Made by a program: the position numbers and the translations under genes
NCBI GenBank assembly: GCA_025766275.1
Contig: JAFKAC010000095.1
Coordinates: 159,825 to 223,824, forward strand
DNA from: Lactarius indigo
Lineage: Eukaryota > Basidiomycota > Agaricomycetes > Russulales > Russulaceae
Direction of reading: 5' to 3'
DNA: 64,000 nucleotides
Notes under the pieces: generated by a model
Database searches by the model: none
Seen by the model: only the letters and a program-made list of their open reading frames with translations
Told to the model about the DNA's origin: nothing
Shown: in pieces, positions 52,672 to 64,000 of the stretch
How positions within the stretch are numbered: position 1 is the first letter of the stretch
How the letters are laid out: each line of letters opens with the position of its first letter

Positions 52672-52888
52672 GGTGGTTGCACGGACGAAATGAAAAAAAA
52701 AAAAAAATTCTTATAAGTGAACTGCGGCAGCGTGTTTGGCTGGTACTGGAAACGCCTATTCATCACATCACCCTCATACACACAAAAATACATGCGAGCA
52801 TCCAAGTGGCCCGAAGTGAATTCGCGGTGGCGTGTATGTGGCATAGCGGGGCATAAAGTGGGAAAGAAGACACAGCCGAAATAATCTC

Positions 52889-53587
52889 TTATGCTTTGGA
52901 CCCCTCGTGCTCCACCGCAAGAATAGCCTCTCTTCTCCGCAATACGTGCAGCACGACGCTCCCGAACAGCCTACGAGATTAATGTAAAAAAAGAAAAAGA
53001 TAACGAAGAACAGACAAGTCGTACCTTGTTCTTTACACGACGGGCCTCCATCTGGTCGGACAGGACCTTGGTACGAGACTTCTCTGCCTTTGCTTTGTGG
53101 ATATACTCCATCAAGACCCGCTTGTTCTTGAAGACATTGCCCTTGGACTTTTGGTAGAGTGAGTGGTAGCTGCAATAGGACGGTGGTCATGAGATTAAGT
53201 GGATACTTCGGTAATAGAAAATAGAGCGTACAGGTGCTTGTCAATCTTACCCGCCTCACGGTACTTTCGGAGCAATCTCCGGAGAACTCGCTGCCGCCTC
53301 ATCCACAGGACCTTTGTTGGCATACGTGCCTCTGCGGTACCCTTCCGCTTTCCCACGCCGGTATGGCGACCCTTGCGCTTAGCAGCAAGGAGTGCAAGGG
53401 TGCGAGCACGAGAGTGAACGGTTGTGGGTTTGATGATGATGCGGCCGTCCTTGATGAGTTTCTTTACATGCGTCCGCGAGTTGGCATTACCAATCTCTGA
53501 TTGTTCATTTGGGTCGAGCCAGATTTTACGCTTGCCGACGCCAGCGACGGATGCGGCAAGCCGCTTTTGTGAGCGAAGGTTGACCAT
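52889..53587 (-). CDS. RPL19: 60S ribosomal protein L19 (eL19)
   Basis: ATG 53587 starts [13 protein letters not shown]. Conserved blocks are [19 protein letters not shown] and [11 protein letters not shown]. An intron starts within the Leu codon of His-Leu-Tyr and ends before [11 protein letters not shown]. A second intron lies near 52975-53023. The last exon reads Arg-Ile-Ala-Glu-Lys-Arg and then leaves frame. Two more bases near 52935 would give the expected Ala-Ile-Leu-Ala-Val-Glu tail and TAA at 52889-52891. As an essential single-copy gene, that break is most likely a sequence error. Confidence 0.92.
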
Positions 53588-54445
53588 CGTGGTTTGTTAT
53601 GGGGTTATTGAGTGGATATCAGAGGGCAATGACAAGGCCTTGACGCGAACTAACCCTGTTCTTAAGTTCGAGGAGGAGTCGGAGTCGTCTGTCGGTCGTT
53701 GCAATCACGGTCTGCGCCACTGCGATGGCTGAAAACCTTAATTCGGTCTAACTGTTATAGTTATTCCCACCATCATCCGGCCCGGTCTCTCGGGGTCTCT
53801 TGAAACGGACTAGCAGGGGTCGGTCTGCGGTCGGTTTCGAGACCGAGACAAGCGAAGGGCAAAAAGGACGCATTATTGGCAAATGGACCTGCCGGGATGT
53901 GATGGACACGGGTCCAGTGGAGATGGACTTACGCTGGGTCCACAAGGTGTGAGTAAATTGCTCGCTACGGATGGGGAATAATAATAATTTTTAATCGCGA
54001 GCGATATCAGCTCAAGCCTCGTGTGTCGCTTCTCAGGTGTTATCTGCGGTTATTATTTGGTTATTATTATTTGGCGGTGATCACGGGGATACAGTGGTAC
54101 CGGGTTACGCATCCACCGGACTTTGTAAGTAATTGTGGGAGGTGCACCACCTCCTTTACTCTGACTGTCTCGTGTTGCGTGGTCCGTTTGGTCTTATCAA
54201 GGAGAATTCACCTTAAATTCTCCCCTTTCCTTCCCTTCCTTCCCTTTTCTTTTCTCTTTTCTTTTTTCAAAGTTGCCTCGAACACTCGAACGTGACCTTC
54301 GCCATGATCGCTCAATAAACCCGCTCCCAGAGTTCTACCCCTTCACGACACCTCATCCAATACCCACGGGTTTTGAATCCCAACCAGCCTTCGTCTCCAG
54401 CCCCCCTCAGCACCTATCCTCCCCACCGCAGTCTCTAGTTCACGA
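53588..54445. promoter_or_regulatory. Shared divergent promoter region
   Basis: 858 bp separate the eL19 start (minus) from the HAL kinase start (plus). A pyrimidine tract (54215-54267, mostly CCTT/TTCC) resembles the CT-rich leaders of highly expressed basidiomycete genes. No other gene seen. Confidence 0.45.
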
Positions 54446-56200
54446 ATGGCTTTCGTAGACGGCCCGGATGCTACCCAGGTCGCCACAGAAGCAGACAGTC
54501 AGGACAGCTCAGAACCCCCAAATCGTGATAGAGGGCTGTCCGTTACGAGCCCTCGCTCCCGTAATCCCTCCCACAGTGATGATCTCATTACGCCTGCGGC
54601 ACCGGGTCCTTCCCATCAGAAGCCCTCTGAGCTTCATCTGCATGTTAACGGGGGTGCCCATCACACACAGCGGCGGCCATCTATTTCATCCCCCCATCCT
54701 CGCGAGTCCGGTCATAGCCACAAGGACTTAGAACCCCTTCTCGTAGCCCAACGGCTATTCAAGCTCAGGTATCTCGTTCAACAACGACTTCAACTTCCCC
54801 CTCACCCACGAGTTCGCCTTCCCAATCAGAGAGCAATCTATGGAGTGCCCCCCCAACGCGGCCTCCGAGCCGACCACCGAGCCAAGCTCCGAGTAGGGCG
54901 CCGAGCATGTCAGGCACTAAGCCGGATCTGTCCTCGCTGTTTTCGTCACTCACAAAGTCCAAGAAGGATAGAGCTCCCCCGGTCACTCCTGTCGAACAGA
55001 GCCCCGACCCACGTTCTAAGCCTCCATCCGTTCATTCTACGGACGGTAGTGGCACCAAGTTTAATCTCAGAGATCTCCTCGGACCAGCGCCCAAACTCTC
55101 CCGCAAATCATCTGCGCGCTCCTCAGCCAGTAGCAGAAAGTCTGACTCTGAAGGTGGCCCAAAATCAATCGGCGGGGAGAGCACGGGTTTATTGAAGAAA
55201 TATGGCACTTGTGAGCGTGTCGCCATTGGAAAGGGCGCTACATCCGTCGTGCGCCTCGCACATAAATGGGATCGAACTGAAGAGAAGCTATACGCTGTCA
55301 AGGTTGTCTAACTCCTCATTCATTGCGATTTATTATTATTATAATCTTATCATGATTGACAGGAGTTCCGAAAGCGACGGAAGAACGAGTCGGAAAAGGA
55401 ATACGTGAAGAAACTTACCGCCGAATTTTGTATATCTCCACCCTACATCACATCAACATCGTTGAGACCGTCGATCTCGTCCAGGATGAGAATCAACACT
55501 GGTGTGAGGTCATGGAATTCTGCCCCGGTGGTGACCTCTACGCCGCGATCAAGAAAGGGCGTATGTCCCCGAGCGAAATCGAATGTTGCTTCAAGCAAAT
55601 CCTGCAAGGGGTTTCCTACCTCCATTCTCAGGGTGTTGCTCACCGCGACCTCAAACCTGAGAATATATTCTTCAATAACAAGGGTCACTTGAAGGTGGGT
55701 CGCTTGATGCGCTAGGTATCATCAGCTGTTCACCCTGACCAGATAGGGGATTACGGAGCGTCGACCGTGTATCGTCTCCCCTGGGAGGCGACAGTACACA
55801 TGTCCTCTGGTTTATGTGGCAGCGAGCCGTATATTGCGCCTGAGCAGTTTCTCGGGAAACGTAAGTGGAACATATCCGAACCCCTCTTTCCACGTTCTGA
55901 TCACTCTGTGGGTGGCCATTACAGCGTACGATGCTCGGCTAGTCGACATTTGGGCCGTCGGCATTGTATACTACTGCTTGCACTTCCAGGACTTCCTGGC
56001 GCGCGGCACAGGCGTCTGACGGCTTGTACGCAGCATATGCGTCCGCATGTGCCAACCCTCAGCAGAGTGCCACCCCCCCGACGATTAATAATCTCGATCC
56101 CCGTGCCTGCCGTTCCCTGATTCGCCGCATGCTTGAGCCGGACCCAAAGCAACGCGCGTTGATTGAAGAATGCATATCGCATTCGTGGGTGCACACATAG
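54446..56200 (+). CDS. HAL4-like: HAL4/SAT4-family serine/threonine kinase
   Basis: A long Ser/Pro-rich N terminus precedes the kinase domain: Ile-Gly-Lys-Gly-Ala-Thr-Ser-Val-Val (nucleotide loop), Tyr-Ala-Val-Lys, a Glu-Lys-Glu-Tyr helix C, Val-Met-Glu-Phe-Cys-Pro-Gly-Gly-Asp-Leu, Ala-His-Arg-Asp-Leu-Lys-Pro-Glu-Asn, Ile-Gly-Asp-Tyr-Gly (Asp-Phe-Gly variant), Gly-Ser-Glu-Pro-Tyr-Ile-Ala-Pro-Glu, Val-Asp-Ile-Trp-Ala-Val-Gly and Arg-Arg-Met-Leu-Glu-Pro-Asp-Pro-Lys-Arg-like end. The Gly-Ser-x-Pro-Tyr-x-Ala-Pro-Glu segment and the short insert before Leu-Pro-Trp are typical of NPR/HAL kinases, which control potassium and nutrient transporters. Introns lie near 55307-55362, 55696-55743 and 55861-55924. 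One-base breaks appear near 54772, 55433, 55992 and 56196. The catalytic residues are complete. Confidence 0.82.
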
Positions 56201-57004
56201 AGGTATGCCATGGTCTCGAAGCCGATGCATATACACGGGTATGCGCAGAGCCTCGCGCAGACGGTAATGCGTGGGTGAGGAGGTTGTCAATCTTGGGGTT
56301 TCGTTCCCTTTTGTTTCTTTCACACTTTCCCTTGATTTTTCTGGATGATCTTTTGGTCTTCACGTCTGGTCCGTTTTATCGACAGCATACTTCTCTTATT
56401 ATTTTTGGGTTGTATAGCCCTGTACCACCCGTGGTGTGGACTAAGCACCTATTCCTGCTCACAACCACGATGTTTCATCGATATACTGTACGAACAAATC
56501 GCAATGATTGATCGAAGCGATGTTCGATCAACCCGTGGTAAAATTCCGGCACCAGACAGCCTCCTAGTCACCATGATAGACAAAGAAGAGAAGCCGAGGC
56601 AAACGCGAATGGCAAACCGTCCGGCAAATCCGCCCCAATATAACTTGACAGCTGTTTCTCATGAGAAAAAAGAGTACGGAAGTCAGTGTCACAAAGGTAC
56701 CCGGCACCCCACCAGAGGCTGCATCCTCACACTGAGAGATGGCTCTCGCAAAACCTTGCAAAGTACGAACATGTGTGCGACCGTATCCCTTATTCCTGAT
56801 AATCCTCAGTTATGATATTTCATATTTCTACGGGACTCGTCACCACCACAATCGCATATTGTGCATTTTTCGGCACTTGCAAGTCGACAAGGAGGGTTGA
56901 CTGAGGGTTGTGCATCCTGAACGGCCCGACTGGTCCGGTTACAGAATAAGATAACCACCGGACCTATTGTCCGAGTGGCCCTCCTGATTCAAACCTCTGT
57001 CGCC
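56201..57004. other. Intergenic
   Basis: The region lies between the HAL kinase and VPS4. A plus frame (56345-56815) has no recognisable content. No RNA gene seen. Confidence 0.45.
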
Positions 57005-58747
57005 ATGTCAGGCGCAGCGAACCTCGACGTAAACCATTTCGATGTGGCACTCGCACTCTAGCTAACTAGGCTTTTACATCAGCGTGCGATCGAACTCGTG
57101 CAAATCGCAATAGACGAAGACAAGAAACAAAACTACCCCGAGGCGTACAAGCAATATCAAAACGCACTGGACTATTTTATGCTCGCACTTAAATGTACGT
57201 ATTCCCTACTTTCTGCGCCGAAGCCGATACGGAAAAACAGAAAGAAACTGAATTTGAGTCCGAAGATGAGAAGAACGAGCGGTCGAAGGCACTGATCCGA
57301 GGCAAAATCGGAGAGTACCTTGGTCGCGCCGAGCAGCTTAAGGACCATTTGGCTCAGACAAGTGAAAAGCGCGCTCGAAGGGCGATGGGAGCGAATGGGA
57401 TGGCGAATGGGGGGCCCGGTGGGGAGGGCAAAAGGTGTGTGCTTCTTCCCTTTACATTCTCACCTCGTTCAGAACGAGGGTATGTAATACGTGCTGTATG
57501 CCAGGAAGGACGACGACGACGGAGACCAAGACCCCGAAGTAAAGAAGCTCCGTGCAGGCCTGATGAACGCTATAATTGTCGACAAACCGAACATTCGCTG
57601 GGACGACGTCGCGGGACTCGAGGTTGCCAAAGAATCCTTGAAGGAGGCCGTCATTTTACCTATCAAATTTCCACATCTGTTTACGGGCAAGCGCACGCCT
57701 TGGCGAGGTATTTTACTCTATGGCCCACCTGGTACGGGGAAAAGTTACCTCGCCAAGGCGGTGGCAACGGAGGCGAAGAGCACATTCTTCAGCGTTAGTT
57801 CAAGTGATCTGGTTAGCAAGTGGCAGGGTGATTCGGAGCGGTATGTACCCCTCTTCCCTTTACTATGGGTAGAAATACTTCATCCACGTCTGATGCCGCA
57901 GGCTCGTCAAACAACTCTTCCAGATGGCGCGCGAATCGAAACCTGCGATCATCTTCATAGACGAGGTTGACTCACTCGCTGGGACTCGAAACGAAGGCGA
58001 ATCTGAGGGCTCGCGGCGCATCAAAACGGAATTCCTAGTACAGATGAACGGCGTTGGCCACGACGATACTGGTGTACTTGTTCTCGGTGCCACGAACATC
58101 CCGTGGCAATTAGACCCCGCCATCAAGCGACGGTGCGTTCCTTTGACACTTCATGACTCCGAAGTTAAAGGTGTCCTTCCTTCTGAAGATTCGAAAAGCG
58201 AATATACATCCCGCTTCCTGGAACTGAAGCCAGAAAGCGCATGTTTGAGATACACGTAGGGTCGACTCCTTGTGAGCTGACACCCAAGGACTACCGCACG
58301 CTAGCTATTCGCTCCGAAGGGTACGTTGGTGGTTGTTTTGCCGCAGCCTCTTGATGATTCAACCCCACCCGTCAGATACTCTGGGTCAGATATTGCTGTC
58401 GTTGTTCGCGACGCTCTCATGCAGCCCGTTCGGAAAGTCCTCTCTGCCACGCATTTCAAACCCTTTCAGCCAGACCCGGACTCTGCCATCGTTAAGTGGA
58501 TACCCTGTTCTCCCGGAGATCCGAGCGCCGTCGAGAAGAACTGGACTCAAGTAGAGAGTGACGAACTACAAGAGCCGCCATTGCGTTTTACTGACTTTGT
58601 TAAGTCACTGGAGAGTGTACGACCAACAGTCAGCCAGGAAGATATCAAGCGACACGATGATTGGACCAAGGAGAGCGGTACGTTTGTTGCCGTTGTACTC
58701 TCTTACTTTGGCTGATGGTTGAATCCTCAGGGGCTGACGGTGCATGA
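57005..58747 (+). CDS. VPS4: Vps4 AAA ATPase
   Basis: Eight exons or so read without frame break. Exon 1 is only 24 nt (57005-57028). The N-terminal MIT domain has Arg-Ala-Ile-Glu-Leu-Val-Gln and [12 protein letters not shown]. The AAA core follows with Trp-Asp-Asp-Val-Ala-Gly-Leu, Walker A Gly-Pro-Pro-Gly-Thr-Gly-Lys-Ser, pore loop Lys-Trp-Gln-Gly-Asp, Walker B Ile-Ile-Phe-Ile-Asp-Glu-Val-Asp, the Lys-Arg-Arg-Phe-Glu-Lys-Arg arginine fingers and a C-terminal Vps4 helix (Arg-Pro-Thr-Val-Ser-Gln-Glu-Asp). It ends Ala-Asp-Gly-Ala at TGA 58745-58747. Vps4 disassembles ESCRT-III on endosomes and at other membrane-scission sites. Length (~435 residues) is normal. Confidence 0.95.
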
Positions 58748-59817
58748 CAACGCAGAGATGGAAGGAAGGACTTGACACGGTTGTAATAGACCTACATTTT
58801 TTATATCTGGTTCCATGGATTCCTTGACACTTCTCATTCACGACCATGCAGTTCGTGTAATATATCTATCGCCAATATTCGGTGTTGCTTGTGCCATCTG
58901 ACAACTCCTGGTTGTGTGCCAACTAGTAACCCAACTTGTAGTAGCTGTTGGCTATGACTGGGCCCCATGACCGAGCCAGGGTACCTCATAGTCTATTGAC
59001 GCCCTGATACGATGAGGTGTCGCGCAAGTGGATTAACAGGCCTGACCACACGTGCGGTTGTCCGCTACAGTAGTGTGCGACGTATTAGTCATAAACGTTT
59101 CCATATACAATTTCATCAAAGCTATTCTTAATGATATTATTTTTGTTTAGCATTTAGGATAATAGACTATAAACTGAAATTAAATGATACATTTAATCAA
59201 ATACGTTTTCACATGGACCTTCACAAGGGCTTTCACACGAGTTTTGGGACTTCCATGACACCAGCTTGAGGGAACTTTTCCGTGGCAGATTTGTGCTCGC
59301 ACGCCTGGAATGCCACACATGTATCTAGGCCCGGTTGCACGCCCGGTTGTGTTACAGTAACAGAATTGACTCACTTCACATCGGGACCTGGATTACCTGC
59401 CAGCCTTCCGACAGGTACGGGGTATGGTCCAAGCCATACAGCCGTCCAGGAAAAAGGACATGGTGGACGTCCACCACTGGTGTTGAGCTTATGGTTCCCA
59501 GGCAGTCAGTGGAATCCAACTTGTCGCGTGGTGACAAGCGTGGTAATGGAAAGGGCCGACGAGCTCGCATCTGAAATAAAGTTGTCCGATCCGATCCTAC
59601 CCAGTGCGGTCAAGGGGGATGACAAGGTTGTCGGTCCAGAGACTGTAAGGGTTATTATCAGCACACCGCGACCGTCGTACCAGTCGAGACGAAACTGTCA
59701 GCGACCGACACGGAAAATCCCAGTCAGTGTGTTGGATGGTCTCGTGATGTGACTACCTTTGGTCACACTCGCGCCTCGCGTCTCGCGGCCGCACTGCACC
59801 ACATACCACACACCACG
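58748..59817. other. Intergenic, no gene recognised
   Basis: 59100-59220 is AT-rich. A plus frame at 59282-59752 has no recognisable domain. The segment next to 59760-59817 probably contains the SmD3 promoter and leader. Confidence 0.4.
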
Positions 59818-60431
59818 ATGTCTGCTGGGCTAGGAGTTCCTGTAAAGTTATTACATGAGTCACTCGGACATATAGTCACAGTTGAGCTCAAAACGGGGCA
59901 ACTTTATCGCGGCAAACTCGCTGAAGGTAGGTCATCTTTGTGGCCCGATTAGCCCGGATTGTTCACAACTGATATCTTTTCATCGACAGCCGAGGATAAT
60001 CTCAACATTTCTTTAAAAGATATTACCGTGACCGGAAGGGATGGTCGCGTCTCTCAGCTTGATCAAGTCTATATCCGAGGAAGTATGGTCCGTTTCTTCA
60101 TCGTCCCTGACATGCTGCAAAATGCACCCATGTATGTAGTCCGATCTTTATGTTCGTCATAGTCTCTGGCTTAGGCGATTTCCGTAGGTTCAAACGTGTC
60201 GGCCCTAATGCCATGCGGGGACGGGGTATAGGTACCGCTCGTGGACGTGCCACGATCATGAGAGGTTTGTCCCATCTTTTCTCCAGATTCGGAGCTCTAC
60301 TAACGTATCCATCTTTGTAGCCAATGGTGGCGTTTCCTCAATAATTAATTTCTATACGTTGTTGCTGATTGTCTCTTACAGCTCGTCGTGGTCGCGGCGT
60401 CCCGTCGGCGGCAAGAGGTATTCGGCGGTAA
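59818..60431 (+). CDS. SMD3: snRNP core protein SmD3
   Basis: Four exons are 59818-59926, 59990-60131, 60188-60264 and 60382-60431, with introns of 63, 56 and 117 nt; the product is 125 residues. Sm1 motif: [14 protein letters not shown]. Sm2 motif: Tyr-Ile-Arg-Gly-Ser-Met-Val-Arg-Phe. The C terminus is Arg/Gly-rich (Arg-Gly-Arg-Gly), a target of arginine methylation in the family. SmD3 is part of the heptameric ring of spliceosomal U snRNPs. The in-frame upstream ATG at 59749 is rejected because the family starts Met-Ser-x-Gly. The gene is intact. Confidence 0.95.
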
Positions 60432-60699
60432 TGCGAACTCCAATCGATTGTAGCACCCACCAATATCTGTTATCTCTTTGTCTGTATCACTTCACTGGCT
60501 ACCAAAATTCTTTGCGTTCAGCAAGCCCTTATTGCACTGCCCCGATGTGTGAGTCAAACGCCCTCGTAACTGTCTGAAAGTATCCTCTCCGTGCTCGAGT
60601 TGTGTAGTCGCCTTGGTCCTCACCGCTCACATGCGTTGTCTCTTCTTTTCGTGGACCTACGAGCTACAAGGCCCAAATGCGACATTGAGCTCCTTTCGT

Positions 60700-61799
60700 G
60701 ACCTTTTGAGCTGGAGCAGCTTGCGGATGAACTGAACTCGAAGCACGAGAACATTCCTTTGACACCGGACCTTACGAAGTCCTTACGACCTCCCTTTCTA
60801 TCCTCGCTTGCCTACAGCAATCCCTTCATCGCAACAGATTTCAATGCGGATGAATGTCTCCTCCCACGCGTGCACACGACCCTACCCAACTTGCGAGATC
60901 GCCTTGCATTAATCAAAGAAGAGCTCGTCTGGCTGATTAAATGGGATACGTTTGTAAGCCTTGGAACGGACCCATAAGAAAAGGGCACGAGGTCGGAACA
61001 ATCGAAAATGACCATTCGACGGTCTCAAGTCTAACTCTGGTGCATTTCACATCACCCACCCAACAGGACTTGATGGGAATTGATTGACAACTCTCTTGTT
61101 TAGGACGTCGTTCAGAGAAAGCTGAAAAAAATGTCTGACCTTCGCGATGAGAGGGTTCCCCCAATGCATTTATTCATACTTTGTTTTTAAAGTCCACAAT
61201 GTAGACCTACTTGCGCTTCTCAAGATCTCGGAGTCCGTCACTCGCCTCGAGCCGCTACTTCATCACACGGGCCATCTTCTCCTGAGCTCAGGACACTTCA
61301 AATTCGCTCGAAATCTCTCGGCGGACCGAGTGAAGATGGCGATGATCGGTGCGGTTCCCCTTTTCCCGACCGCCCACTGACTCGTACCCAGTTGGCCATG
61401 AGCAAACTGTGCAAGGTATCTCATTCGCGTTATTGCACCTGCTATATCACCAAAGCGCAAAATGCTTTTGTTGACGAGATCCAATGGGTTAATGAGCCGT
61501 CCTTCCGGTCGATTCCCTCCCCGCCTGACCACTCGATCCCGATATCGAATCAACCACATCGAATCAACACCGCCACCAGACCTTGAGCATCTCTTCTCCG
61601 ACACCACGATTGCGCTTAACGCGGGAAAACTCCTAAGGATGACGAGGCAAAGCGCATGGCCGATCTGACCGAATGCTTGCGAACATGGGACGCGCTCCAA
61701 CTTTGGTGTAACGCAGGAGACGTTCTCCAATGCGATGTCTTACGCAAACTTGTCGAAAAGGTATCAAACGCTCTCAGTACTTCGACATTGCGGCATTAA
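60700..61799 (+). CDS. COG2-like: Conserved oligomeric Golgi complex subunit 2 (COG2)-like
   Basis: Recognised exons: Glu-Gln-Leu-Ala-Asp-Glu-Leu followed by Ser-Asn-Pro-Phe-Ile-Ala-Thr-Asp-Phe...Leu-Pro-Asn-Leu-Arg (60700-60955); a Val-Gln-Arg-Lys-Leu-Lys-Lys coiled coil (61105-61145); Leu-Leu-Lys-Ile-Ser-Glu-Ser-Val-Thr-Arg-Leu-Glu (61210-61260); Ala-Phe-Val-Asp-Glu-Ile-Gln-Trp (61460-61490); and Met-Ala-Asp-Leu-Thr-Glu-Cys-Leu-Arg-Thr-Trp-Asp (61655-61690). This matches the N-terminal COG2 family, a tethering subunit for retrograde Golgi vesicles. The start codon, several intron borders and a one-base break near 61633 are unresolved. At ~270 residues the protein fits short fungal COG2 forms. 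Confidence 0.65.
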
Positions 61800-62588
61800 A
61801 ACGCGGAGGCACGTGGCGTAGATGTTAAAGGAAGCGGGAGTTCCGTAACTTTCTCGGATGGCGACCGCTCCCCTGAACGACAGTAAGTTTGGGAGAATTC
61901 TGATGTACACTTCGGTACGACTAACGGAGGCTCGGTAGGTGAACCGGCGCCTACACCCGCATGAGAACAACCGGCACCACTTGTGGTGTCGGAATATCTT
62001 ATTTATTACTCGCTGTTGTGATTTACGGGTGCTAATACGTTGGTATATGCTGCGCACGTCTGCGCGGACGCGAACACGAGTTTCGATGCGAGCACGTGAG
62101 CAGTCAGGCGTGTCGGGGGGTAGTGCATTCGGATAATCAGCGACCTGATTACTTCGGATCACGGAAACTCCCTCTCGCATTCACTTCAGGGTGCTAGCAG
62201 AGCCATGAAAAGCCTAAAAGACGGAGTCCGTTTAGTGTCTCGCGCGGACCCGGTGCCGGTACCCAGCACCGCGGACGGAGTATGCTTGTCACGGTTTAGC
62301 TGACCTCGTCCGGGTGAGTCACTGCCGTCCCTTAGATACCTGCGCCGGTCCTGACCTGAATCCTGACAGATGGCGTCATTCAGTTTCGTGCGTGTGGGTG
62401 TAAGTATCGACGCCCGTGATAGCAGCTTGAATCATCCACACACGTCTCCCCTGTTCATACCATAAGGAATTGTGTTCGTGGGTGTTCTCTCACGAGTAGT
62501 AATGGATCAACAAATGTATGGTGGATAAATGTCTATTTGCAAGGCCAAATATAGCCAGGATGTAGGGTGAACGAACATGACTAGCCAC
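61800..62588. other. Intergenic between convergent genes
   Basis: No gene recognised. A short GC-rich inverted patch (GGTGC...GCACC) sits near 62250-62270. Confidence 0.4.
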
Positions 62589-64000
62589 CTATTCCCAATA
62601 ACGTGCGACTTTATTGTCCTTCTCCGCGTCAGGTCCAGCGACCTCGAGGAAGTCCGAGGGCCGCTCGCGCTTGATATTCCTCCGACGGTTATTGACTGGC
62701 TGACGCTGATACGCCGAATCCGCATTTCCGGGCTGTTGGTGGGGCTGTTGCTGTGGGATCTGCATCTGTGGGACGTTGAAACCCTGGTTCATCATCGGCA
62801 TCATCCCATCGGCATCATCAAATCCGCCGGACCAATGGCGGAGGCAGACTGCGCCGCTGCGAGCGCAGCGGCGATCGTCTGGGCATGCGCGAGCTGCATC
62901 TGTAGCTGCTGGCGCTGCATCTCCGTCTGCTGGCGCACATGCGCGGGCAGCGCGCCGCTGTTTTGCAGCATCAGTGAAATCTGTTGGATTTGTGCCTGTA
63001 GCTGAGGAATATTGTCAACGATCATCTGAGACATCGCCAAATCTGCCGGAACGTCCTCTTGTGCGTATAACCCAGACTGAAGGTCATCCGGCGCGGGTGT
63101 CTGCGCGTCCAAGTGTGGAAAAGGCAATAAACATAAAGTGAAGGGGAAAAGGATCCAGAATGGTTACCTGGGAGACAGAACCGATAGGCGTGGATTCGCT
63201 TGTGTGACTGTCTTCTTCCTTCTGACTCGCCTCAATTTCCCTAGCGATATAGTCGGCGACCTTCATCCGTGTCGGTTTATCGATGGCAAGTTTGTCTAGC
63301 GATGCAACCTTAGACGCACAACTCGGACAGATAAAGTCCTTTTCGAGTAAATGGGATTGGATACAATCTTCGCAGTACGCCGTCCCACAGCAGGGGGTCT
63401 TGACAGCGTCGCGGAAGATCCTATTATCGATAGGGCATATGATCGTTGGATCCTTTGAAGGGCGCTCGCGGACTTCGGCCTCAGAGAGACTTTTAGATTT
63501 ATTCGTTTGCCGCTGCCATGATGCCCTGCAGGTACCATGGGTCCACGAGGGAGCGCAAAGAGCAGGCATACTCACGAATCTGGTTGGGCCACCACGTAGC
63601 CACCTTCCGGCGTCACCATGACTCCTTGGCCTATCCGCGCACCACCTGGATTGTCGACCGCTTTCAAAAAGCTCCTCGGGATTCCCGTCGTCCGTTTTAT
63701 GCGTGGTTTATTGTCGAATTCACGATCGTTATTCGTTGGGCACTCTTGAATCCAGTGACCTCAAACTAGAGTCAGCCAACCACCGTCTGCGACGCGATGC
63801 AAGCTCGTACCTTTCTGCCCGCAACGGTAGCATACATAACTAGGAGGGAGTGGTTTCTCGGCCTGCTGGTGTTGTGGAGTAAATGGCTTGCCTCCACGAC
63901 CGAAGCTTGTCCCACGCGGATTAGTGTAGACACGTGTCTGGCTGAGGGGGTGAAATATCGCAAGTCAATTGGAATAGAAAGCCACTAAGGAAGAACCGCC
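62589..64000 (-). CDS. MPE1: MPE1/RBBP6-like cleavage-polyadenylation factor subunit, 5' end cut by window
   Basis: From the right edge the frame reads Arg-Val-Tyr-Thr-Asn-Pro-Arg-Gly, then a zinc knuckle Cys-Tyr-Arg-Cys-x4-His-x4-Cys split by an intron, Gly-Ile-Pro-Arg-Ser-Phe-Leu, Val-Met-Val-Thr-Pro-Glu-Gly-Gly-Tyr-Val-Val-Ala, another intron (63526-63576), and a RING/U-box: Cys-Pro-Ile-Asp...Thr-Pro-Cys-Cys-Gly-Thr-Ala-Tyr-Cys...Cys-Pro-Ser-Cys. A Gln-rich coiled region follows, and the C terminus (Met/Gln/Pro-rich) ends at 62589. The N-terminal DWNN domain lies beyond 64000. MPE1 is an essential subunit of the CPF complex that cuts and polyadenylates pre-mRNA. A one-base break at 62796-62804 (in a GATGATGCC repeat) separates the tail. 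Confidence 0.85.

Noticed and set aside
59282..59752. 156-codon plus-strand frame upstream of SmD3
   Set aside because: No domain; probably chance or leader sequence.
1..64000. CRISPR array or prokaryotic operon structure
   Set aside because: Spliceosomal introns throughout; none of the tandem repeats has the repeat-spacer pattern.

Overview
This window is nuclear DNA of a filamentous basidiomycete, most likely an Agaricomycete. Reasons: nearly every gene is cut by introns of about 45-60 nt with GT...AG ends; promoters and leaders are CT-rich; and the gene set is typical of the group (BTB/POZ, MULE transposase with SWIM finger, OPT transporter, AKR7-type reductase, Kre9/Knh1-like surface protein, MYST acetyltransferase). 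Almost all genes had to be read by joining exons. Exon ends given below come from reading splice sites and protein continuity by eye.

Layout. 1-6215: a decayed Ty3/gypsy retrotransposon whose whole gag-pol lies in one frame, broken by 15 TGA codons and no other stop. It carries an in-frame BTB/POZ domain and a second CCHC knuckle after integrase, then a polypurine tract and an LTR. 6300-17200: a transposon-rich block bounded by inverted copies of a ~150-bp sequence. It holds a divergent pair of unrecognised genes (7873-8517 minus, 8654-9774 plus), a Pro/Thr-rich gene with an HMG-like tail (10.2-11.6 kb), minisatellites (12.5-13.8 kb) and a Mutator-like transposase (14087-16876 minus).

17.8-24 kb: a YFH7-like P-loop kinase, a GH99/GH71-like glycosidase with a long disordered tail, and an AKR7-type reductase. 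24-26.7 kb has no recognised gene. 26.7-39 kb: a C2H2 factor, an RSC1/2-like bromodomain-BAH protein, an oligopeptide transporter with a 2-nt micro-exon, a Med9-like Mediator subunit and a Kre9-like membrane protein. 39.4-45.6 kb: a disordered protein and a kinase with degenerate catalytic motifs. 45.6-50.6 kb: gene-poor, with a possible decayed Crinkler-like gene. 50.7-64 kb: housekeeping genes (MYST acetyltransferase, ribosomal protein eL19, HAL-type kinase, VPS4, SmD3, COG2, MPE1).

Two patterns cut across the window. Mobile-element genes are broken by in-frame TGA at positions where CGA (Arg) is expected, which fits decay of methylated CpG. Several conserved host genes (eL19, Med9, HAL kinase, RSC subunit, COG2, MPE1) instead show 1-2-nt frame breaks, often in short homopolymers or dinucleotide runs. 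In single-copy essential genes these look more like assembly indels than pseudogenes, so frameshifts here should be judged with care.
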